The translations under genes and the position numbers were made by a program. Below are positions 56,444 through 64,000 of a DNA stretch of 64,000 nucleotides, piece by piece. The stretch spans positions 2,546,341 through 2,610,340 of the forward strand of contig KV748182.1 of assembly GCA_001692895.1 (NCBI GenBank), in the 5' to 3' direction. Source of the DNA: Cenococcum geophilum 1.58 (lineage: Eukaryota > Ascomycota > Dothideomycetes > Gloniales > Gloniaceae). The notes under the pieces were generated by a model that was given only the letters and a program-made list of their open reading frames with translations, had not been told where the DNA came from and did no database searches. Within the stretch, counting starts at the first letter, position 1, and each line of letters opens with the position of its first letter.

Positions 56444-56654
56444 TGTCACGGCTTAAATAAATGCCTCTAAACCGAAGCTTGAATGAATGCTGTATTATAA
56501 AGATACTAAGCTAAAGAGAAGGAAAAGGGGTCTCTAGGACCGATGTAAACAAATATATAGGGTAAGCCGCCAAGGCGCTAGCTTTGGGCGGGCTAATCGC
56601 AGGTCGGTAGAATATGGCAGAATTTGGCAGGTAACGTGCGATAGCGCCGTTATA
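56444..56654 (-). repeat. 5' LTR of the minus-strand chromovirus
   Basis: Starts TGTCACGGCTTAAATAAATG and ends GCGCCGTTATA on the plus strand. Pairs with 38083-38293. Confidence 0.85.
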
Positions 56655-58323
56655 AAAGGGGCGACCTAGGGGATAGGCTTTATTAATAATATAAACCTAA
56701 TTATATATAGGCTAATAGCCGTAGAGAATTATAGAACACTAGAAAAAGCCTATAATACTTATATAGAATAGGCAAAATGTTATAAAGTCCAATTCTTACT
56801 AAAGAAATACTAGCTAATCTATTTTATAAGAAAATGCAACCAATCTATAGATCTCTAGCATATAATTTATATTTAAGGCTTTAGGGGTTAACCAGTTTAG
56901 GGCCTAAGGGTATTAAGAGTATAGGTAGATAGTAAGCTTTAGTAGAGCGCATATACGGCGTAAATGGCCCGTAAAGGCCAAGCACAGTTTATCGCTTTAT
57001 CTAGGATTATTAATTCTATATAGGGTCTATGCTTTTAAAGGTCACGCCTACTATATATAGCAGTTATCCGGCTAACTATAACATATAGATCTAATATTTG
57101 GGCCATTAGAGAAACTAAAAAGGGCCCCCCTAAATTACTCCTTAAACCACTTTAAAAGGTCTAAATAGCCTACCTTTAAAGTATTATAGGCGGGTATAAG
57201 TAAACGGCCACAGCACTGCTTAAGAAGGAATCTAATATTCCCCCCCTATAGTTATATATTAAAGCCGCTATAATATAAAGGATATAAAATAAACGCAACT
57301 CTAATATTATAAAGTACATTAAGACACGCCTAAGTAAACTATAGAGGGACCCTAGGGTGCCCTATAGAAGAACAAACTAACAACCCTAAAGTAGGGAAGA
57401 GATATTAGAGAAATAGGTAAAGAAAGCAGAAGAAAAATAGTGCCGCTTTAGGGCCCAGGCCTATATAGAGGAGAAAGGGAGACGTATAAGAGGTTAGTAA
57501 AGACAGTAAGATAGAGAAAGGAGCTAAAGTAGAATATATAAGAACGCCGGGAAACTATCTACCGCAATATAATACTAGTTAGACCAACGCTAAAGAGGTA
57601 AATAGGAGTTAAAGGTATAGAGGCTAACTTAGGCAAGACAAACCTAAGCTATAGTATGGTTAACGCTATAGGGGGTAAATACCTAAGGGCTCTAAGAAGG
57701 CCTAATAAAGGTAGAAAATATAATAGTAACACTCTTAAGAACAGGAATAATAGGACTAAAAGATTGGCTTTACTAGGTGGGTATTCTAGTAGGTAGCCTA
57801 AGATATAAATATAGCTAGCCAAAACAGACACTAAAACACGTAATACTACTATGCCCCCTACGCACTAATTAAAAAATAATACTCTTAGCAGCTAGCACAG
57901 AGAACTATAATACACTACTCTTAATATAAAAAGGCCTTAAGGCGGTTACCTAGTGGCTTATTAGTCAAAATATGCTAAATTAGTTCTGGGTTATAAGGGA
58001 AATAGTAATAGAAGGTAAGGGGGCGAGCAGTAGGTACCCCCTAGTAACTCTATAGTAGTAGAGTAATAGTTTATAATACTAGCGCGTCCGTAGGCTTATT
58101 ACGGCAGTAGTAGTTCCTAAGGAGGTTAAATAGTAAGGTAGTAGAGCACTATAGGCGACTTATAGGCGCTAAGTAGGCGAGTCCCAAAAGGCAGGGAGAT
58201 AGATCACAGGGTTTTCTCATTTTTCTTAAATAGAGTTTTCTCCCTATATATAAATAAGGAGTAGTCCGCGTAGGCCCAATAGGGATCTAAATCGGACGTT
58301 AAGCAATGAATTATTATTATATA
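56655..58323 (+). mobile_element. LINE copy B, 3' part
   Basis: Resumes exactly where 38077 stopped. The first codons are the catalytic RT box, mutated to FINN (about 56680-56700), followed by ENYRTLEKAYNTYIE. It continues to the 3' end shared with copy A (TAAGCAATGAATTATTATTA at 58300-58320). Confidence 0.75.
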
Positions 58324-59233
58324 TTAATCTTTAATTAACGTCTAAGACGAATCCTATTTAGGTCTATATAGACTACTTTATACCTAAAGGAAAATTATAT
58401 ATTATATAGGGAAAAACCCTATAAGCTATCTTCGCGCGCAGCTAGTGGCTATTTAGAGCTTCTTAATAGCTACGTATAAGGCGATAGGCTTTACGCTACC
58501 GGAGCCAAACATACTAAAAAGATAAGCGAGTATTTAGTACACTAGCTGGTTAAGCTACGTATAACAATATAAATAAGCGAGGTAATACATTACCTAATAC
58601 TACGTATAAGGAATAAAATCTCTACTACTCGAGGCCTTGCTTAAGGGCTATTTAGGGGTAACTAAGGCCTAGCTAAAGGCTAGGCTTAATACCTCCTTAT
58701 AAGTACCTTAAACTTATATCTTCTTAGTATATACGTAGTCTTTTAGTACTTCTATTATTTTATATTTAAATCCTTAAGCTACGCCTCCTAAATCCTCTAT
58801 ATTTAATTACTCTTTAGTACCTTATAGATCTATACCTCTTAAGTTATTACGATTTTTAGATAATTATACCTAATTTTTCTATCTTTATCTTTTTATAATA
58901 TTACTCCTAATAGTTTTATTATTATTTTTATAGTTCTGTCTTTCTACTAAGTATATCCGCTTGTATATTCTTAGTGCCTTTAGTATACTTAATTTTAAAA
59001 TAGTATTCTATAAGTATTTCTACCTATCTAACTTATTTTCTATTAAGTTCTTTTATTATTAGGAATTCTATAAGGTTCTTATAGTCCGTTTTAACTATAA
59101 ATAGTTTATCTATACCTTATAAAAATACTCTTTATTCCTTAAGTACTATTACTATTCCTAATAGCTCTAGTGGCGTTATTTTCTAACTATAGTATACTAT
59201 TAAGTACTATATATCCTTATATTTCTATAGTAA
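58324..59233 (-). mobile_element. Ty3/gypsy fragment (RNase H/integrase side)
   Basis: The minus strand reads YFKIKYTKGTKN.QADILSR at about 58930-59010, the conserved junction between RNase H and integrase in gypsy elements, followed by decayed sequence to about 58330. The upstream part continues to the right of the inverted-repeat element (from 60406). No LTR assigned. Confidence 0.5.
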
Positions 59234-60405
59234 GTGTTAGGAATAGGGCAAATTGCCGCTATATGTGGCAAATTGCCGTTATATAAGGCAAGTTGCCGTC
59301 ACGTGTTGCCGCGGCACTAGCGTAGTAAGGAACCTTAGGTTTCTTACCCTTCCCCTTTCTTGGAATAAAAATAATAATAATTATTATACTATCTACGAAC
59401 CATAGCTACGTGATATCCCCCTTATATAACCAATACTAATTAGTAGTTAACTTTATAGTTATACTATAGAACAGCTAGGTATTTACTAAGAAGAGATAAG
59501 CTACTATACTAGTGCTACTCGTATTAAGGGAAGCTGTTTTTTAAGGTTAGAACTGGTTTTAAACCTTAAATAGAACTCTTCTACAAATCTAAGGATTTAA
59601 AGGCTAGAACTAGTCCTAAGCCTTCCCTAGATTATAGATTCTTATATCTATTACGCAGAATAACACACTTTATAAGTCTTTATAATTTAAGGCTAGAACT
59701 AGTCTTAAGCCCTATAATTATAAATATATGTTACAAACGCGTACTAAACAACAATCCCTATACCACCAATATTCCCTTTCTCTAAAGATATAACTATAGC
59801 TACTCTAAACAACTAGAGAGACTCCTTACTACTAGGGGTAGCTATATACGCGAAACTTATCGATAAAGATTGGGACGTATTTACCTTTAATATAATAACT
59901 TATACCGCAAAATAAGTTAACGGCTTTCTCCTATACTATATTCTATTCTACTAAGATAGCTACTACGCCGATTTATAGTTATAGGAATACTTTAGGGAGG
60001 ATTTTATAGGATAGACCGCCAACACCTAGGCACTTAGTAATGTTAATATTATTTAGGATTTTTAAGATTCCCTCTAAAGGAATAGGGTGTACGTTACTAA
60101 GGACGGTAACCTAATTACTAGTAATATTTACGCCGTTTTTACTAGTATAGAAGAACTAGTATAGACGGAAGCTAAGATTATACGTTAACTATAGAAACCT
60201 AAAACTAACCTATATTCTTTGGAAGGTAACTATTAGTGTTATAGGGTAACTCACTAATGCTACTTAAGTAGACATAGTGAATGTTAGTTAATAAAGCTTA
60301 TTGTTTAGAATTAGGGGGTAGGTAAGGAACCTAAGGTTCCTTACTACGCTAGTGCCGTGGTAATATATAATAATACGTGATAACCGCTTGCCTTATTCCC
60401 AACAC
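59234..60405. mobile_element. ~1.2-kb inverted-repeat element in a gypsy fragment
   Basis: The ends GTGTTAGGAATAGGGCAA and the complement of its relative GTGTTGGGAATAAGGCAA define the termini. A second inverted block, GGCACTAGCGTAGTAAGGAA with CCTTAGGTT, appears at 59310-59335 and inverted at 60320-60355. The flanks are TAGTAA (59228-59233) and TAGCAA (60406-60411), compatible with a 6-bp duplication with one C-to-T change. The interior shows no clear transposase. The sequence on both sides belongs to the same gypsy fragment. Confidence 0.6.
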
Positions 60406-60411
60406 TAGCAA

Positions 60412-60764
60412 CTCTTCTTTTATAGTTGCTATCTATATATACTTATAGATTGCTACTATATAAAGATATAAAGCTAAGGAGAAGAAGAAGAAGAAATAAA
60501 GGGGAAGAGGTAGCGTAGGTAGATGTATGGGTTCGTGTAAAGATATTAGTTCCACTTACCGCTCTTAGCCAAGCCAATAGCGATTTTCTATCCTAGGGAT
60601 AGAAAATCCTAATTAGCTAGCTTAATAAATAGCGTTAGTAGAACTCCACACCGCCACCCAAATTAATTAGGCGTAGCGCTCTTAGTAAGAATCTAACCAA
60701 TTAGATAACTTTAACTGGCGGTCGAAGTTCCATAAGATCTTAACTTTTTTAAATTTCCCTCTTA
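60412..60764. other. LTR-like sequence beside the copia element
   Basis: Probably the 3' LTR region of the minus-strand copia element. It contains a phrase (TTAACTGGCGGT, then AAGTTCC) that recurs at about 41140-41165, and a perfect 12-bp palindrome. LTR borders could not be fixed because the partner LTR is outside the window. Confidence 0.4.
60582..60608. repeat. 12-bp palindrome, 3-nt spacer
   Basis: GATTTTCTATCC, TAG, GGATAGAAAATC. Confidence 0.6.
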
Positions 60765-63700
60765 ACCTAACCTTTAACTCGCATATATAGAGTATTTATA
60801 TTAACGAACGTCTCTAGTGCCTTATTTAGGTTTGCCTTTATTATCGTATCTACCGGGTTATCTTAGCTATTAATCTATTAGATTTTAAAGAGTTTTTAAC
60901 GCTTATAGGACTACTAAAGTGCTATAATATTAATTATAAGGCGCTTCTCCTTTATAGTACTAAGCTTAACTAAACACTTGTAAAGGGAATATAAGTTAGT
61001 GTATACGATTATAGGGATAATAGAAAGTTTAAGTTAATCTATAATTATCTTAAGGGTAGTTTTAATTATAATTACTATATTAACTCTATTAACTATTCTA
61101 TATATCTCTAACACTAGAACGCTTCGAGTAACATATTTACTTTTAGTTAAGCTCTAATAGATAAGATTACCGTAGATTATAAAGTCATTCTCTCCGGTAG
61201 ATTTATTCGCTATAATAATCTTATATCCTAGCTAGGAGCTAAAATCTTTATTATTTATAAACAATCCATTAATAAACACAAATAGCTTAGCGGTAGGAAG
61301 ATTAATAGGCACGTAAAGTAGTCCCTAATTAAGATAGTTCATTTACCAGAAAAGACACTTATTTAGGTTAAAAATATTATCCTTAGTTAGTTTCTGGTGT
61401 TGGGCGGCAACAGAAAGATTAAAGGAAGCTTCGGGTTAATAGATAAAAGCTATATAAGTTCCGCAAGCGCGTTGCTCTATATATTCTTACTTTAAAGAAT
61501 TAACGTTAATAATATTAATCTTCTTACCTTAACCTTTCTGGCGTAGGGTAATGGAATCCTTATTTAGGGAAATAATGCATCTATTAAAGAGTAATAGTGT
61601 TATTAAATTAAGTCTTTCCTTTAGCTTTGCTATAAGGTTTACCTTTACTAGCTTATCTTCTTTAAGAGCTAAGAATTAGTCGTCTCCTAAGATAATTATA
61701 TTATCCGTTTATATGCCAACAATTCTAAATAGAGTTTCTATAGCTGTAATAAGGAAGCAGGGATTAAATATAGAAGTAGTTATTAAAAGCTTCTCTTTAT
61801 AGTGCTTGCTATAAGTAGCCTACTAATAAGTTCCTACCTCTATAATTCTATATAGTGGCTTAAGCATAACCATAATTATATCTTTAGGATATTAGTGGCG
61901 AATTTGCTCTAGAAGGTATGCCAATATTAAGCGCTAAAGGCGTATCTCTAATTAGGTATAGGCTTAGGTAATATCTTATAAATAAACCGCCATTTTATTC
62001 TTTATTAAGGAGGGAGCTAGCGTAATAATAACTTACTAACTAGCTCATTAAATTATAGGGGATTACGTAAGAATCACTTCCTTACCGTTATCGTTATAAC
62101 CTTAAATAACTAGCCTTAACTTCTTAAATAGGGTATCGGTAGCTTTACCTTTAATCTTATTAACTATTCTTAACCTAAATATATAAACCCCATTAAACTT
62201 AGTAGGGTTATACTTCTTAAACTTAAAGACTCCTTTTGCAATAAGACCGTTAATCTCCTGCTTATTAGATGCTTGGAAAGGAGCTCCTAAAGTTATAATA
62301 CGGCCTTCCTTTTAAAGCTGTTTTGCGAGCTTAAAGTTAGCCTTCTCTTTAGCTGTTATAAAGGCCATTAATAGCTTAACTCTATTCTTAATGGCGGTAA
62401 TAAGTTGCTCTTTAAAATTAATAAGGTATTAGCGGTTTCGTAATCCCTTTAGGCAACCTCTACCGCGTCATAGTTGCGGCGTATCTACTACAGTTATATT
62501 GGGGTTATAGTTGCCTTCTAGGGCACGTTAATTATAGTTCTCCTCTAGGGTATCTCCTAGGGTATCTTCTAGGGTATCCTATAAAGGCTCGGAACTGTTA
62601 TCTTTATAGTAAGGCTTAATAATAGTTAAACGGAATTAAGTAGGTCTATAGGGCATCTAAAGAGTATAAGTCTAACTATTAATTGCAATAAGTTTATATG
62701 GGCTTAACTATCCTCCCTTTTTACGCTATACGCGTACCTTAGATTGGAGTGGCAGATCGAGCATAGTTAAGGTATTTAGGCCATTTCTTATTCCTAGTGC
62801 GTCGTTAACCTAGCACGTAGCGTAGAGACGTTACACCTCCTTTATTGCCTTATAAATCGCCTTAGCTTATTATATAATAGAGGGAGATAGTAAAGAATTA
62901 TTAGTTATTTAAGGGTAGGCGCCAAAAACTAGTAATATAGGTACGAGCCCATCTAGGCTAGCGGTATTATTAATAGCCTTAACAGCCATCTATAGGATAA
63001 GCTCTTCGCTAGCACCCTCTAGTTCTAAAGAAATAATCTTATATACGCGGCGTAATAGCGTATAGTATCGTTCTACCTTTCTAATACTATTATATACCTT
63101 AACGGGGACTTCCTTAACCTTAATTATTATTGCCTTTACCTATTATTAAAACTCTATAGATAAGAAGTTCTTTTCTATATTATAAATAATTTAATTAGGG
63201 GGTCCTAGGTAGATATTAATCTAGTATAATTAAAGAGTATCCTATACGTTCCTAGCTAATATATCTTTTAAAAAGCGTGCGGCTTAGAAGGAGGTTAAGA
63301 AGTTAACAACTTAGAGTACTAGCTTGCCGCTAAGATATATAATATCTATAATAATATAGAAGTTAAAGTTATAGTTATCTTTAAGGGTAAACTTAAATTG
63401 GCTAGGGGACTTCTAGTTCATTTGGCAGTAATAGCAGTACTTTATAAGATATTTAATTGCTTTAACCTTAACTTTATAACCTACTTGTTAAAGAACCCTA
63501 AGCAGTTGGTAAACGGATAGGTAGCTAAAACGATAATGTAGTTAACGTAGCTCTAACTTAGTTAAGTAACTCTAAGTAACGCTTCTTTCTGGCTATTAAA
63601 GGAGCAACCAAGGGTAACCCCACTTGCGTATAATGGGCACCCAATTATCTCCTTAAATAAGTATATTTTTAAGGTTGTTAAGCTTAACGCCTAATTTATC

Positions 63701-64000
63701 TATATCTTAGATGCAGAATAGGAATAGGGTATTTATAGGAATAATATAGAAAGTAATATATCCTAACGGGGTTTAGACCTTAATTATACTAAAAGAAATT
63801 ACAGTACCCTTACCAAAGCGAATTATATATTAGCCTACCATTAATTAGTTAATCTAGATAGAACTATTAAGCTACTAAAGAGCTTAGACTTAAGGTTTTC
63901 CTACTATAGATACTCCTGCGGCTCTAGTATCTGGCATAATACTATAAAAGACGTTTACTAAGTATTTATTGTTAAAGAAGAACGCGGAACTTTCCTTTAG
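60765..64000 (-). mobile_element. Ty1/copia retrotransposon, incomplete at window end
   Basis: The minus strand carries copia pol: RNase H with KLFVFINGLFINNKD near 61250 and a terminal ALETFVNINTLY motif near 60800; reverse transcriptase about 61450-62350 with the catalytic region D(D/N)IIILGDD at about 61675-61705; and a start of RT reading RFQASNKQEINGLIAKGVFK near 62200-62290. Integrase should occupy the rest up to 64000 and beyond. A purine tract (AAGAGGGAAA) follows pol at about 60750-60765. Frames are broken by many TAA/TAG. The 5' LTR and gag are not in the window. Confidence 0.65.

Larger units (their letters stand above)
38083..56654 (-). mobile_element. Ty3/gypsy chromovirus with three nested insertions
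   Basis: Two 211-bp LTRs in direct orientation (38083-38293 and 56444-56654), flanked by AAAGG at 38078-38082 and 56655-56659. The site interrupted is LINE copy B, just before its catalytic box. Transcription is on the minus strand: a purine tract (AAAGAGGGGGGTAAT) abuts the 38293 LTR. The order on the minus strand is 5' LTR, gag, CCHC knuckle (split by an insertion), protease, RT, RNase H, integrase (split by a second gypsy) and chromodomain, then a third insertion and the 3' LTR. Removing the insertions leaves about 6.2 kb, normal for a chromovirus. Heavily RIPed. Confidence 0.8.

Overview
The window is from a filamentous ascomycete (Pezizomycotina). The genes carry 49-105 nt GT-AG introns with CTAAC/CTGAC-type branch sites. 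The recognisable products are fungal (HET domain, Rap1, Swf1), and much of the DNA is transposon sequence damaged by RIP-like C-to-T mutation that falls mainly on CpA (and TpG on the other strand). I had only the sequence to work from, so family names rest on motif recognition.

Layout. 1-13.4 kb is mostly genic: a HET fragment; a RING-finger gene (minus); a cluster of small inverted-repeat elements at 3.0-4.4 kb; a short-chain dehydrogenase with an in-frame TGA before its last exon; a decayed NAD(P)-binding pseudogene (minus); a divergent pair, swf1 (DHHC palmitoyltransferase, minus) and rap1 (telomere protein, plus); and a gene cut off at its 5' side by RIPed DNA. 13.5-20 kb is AT-rich and holds a full-length, heavily mutated LINE (minus). 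20-35 kb is genic again: a small type I membrane protein, a poorly resolved gene, a ~1,770-residue coiled-coil protein, an hAT-like MITE with an 8-bp target duplication, an intron-containing tRNA-Leu, a TA-flanked MITE and a HET-domain gene. 35.9-64 kb is a transposon graveyard.

The graveyard is a nest whose order can be read from target duplications. A 5'-truncated LINE (35.96-58.32 kb) is split by a minus-strand chromovirus (Ty3/gypsy with chromodomain; LTRs 38083-38293 and 56444-56654; TSD AAAGG). That element is interrupted three times: by a plus-strand chromovirus (42328-50113; TSD GGTTA) and by two oppositely oriented TA-flanked elements (38353-40975 and 53186-55155). These two carry the same five minisatellite blocks in the same order. 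Removing all three leaves about 6.2 kb, a normal Ty3/gypsy length. Further right are another gypsy fragment, a ~1.2 kb inverted-repeat element and a Ty1/copia element running off the window.

The least familiar object is the minisatellite-bearing TA-flanked family. Three genes next to RIPed DNA also carry in-frame stops, some of the CpA type.
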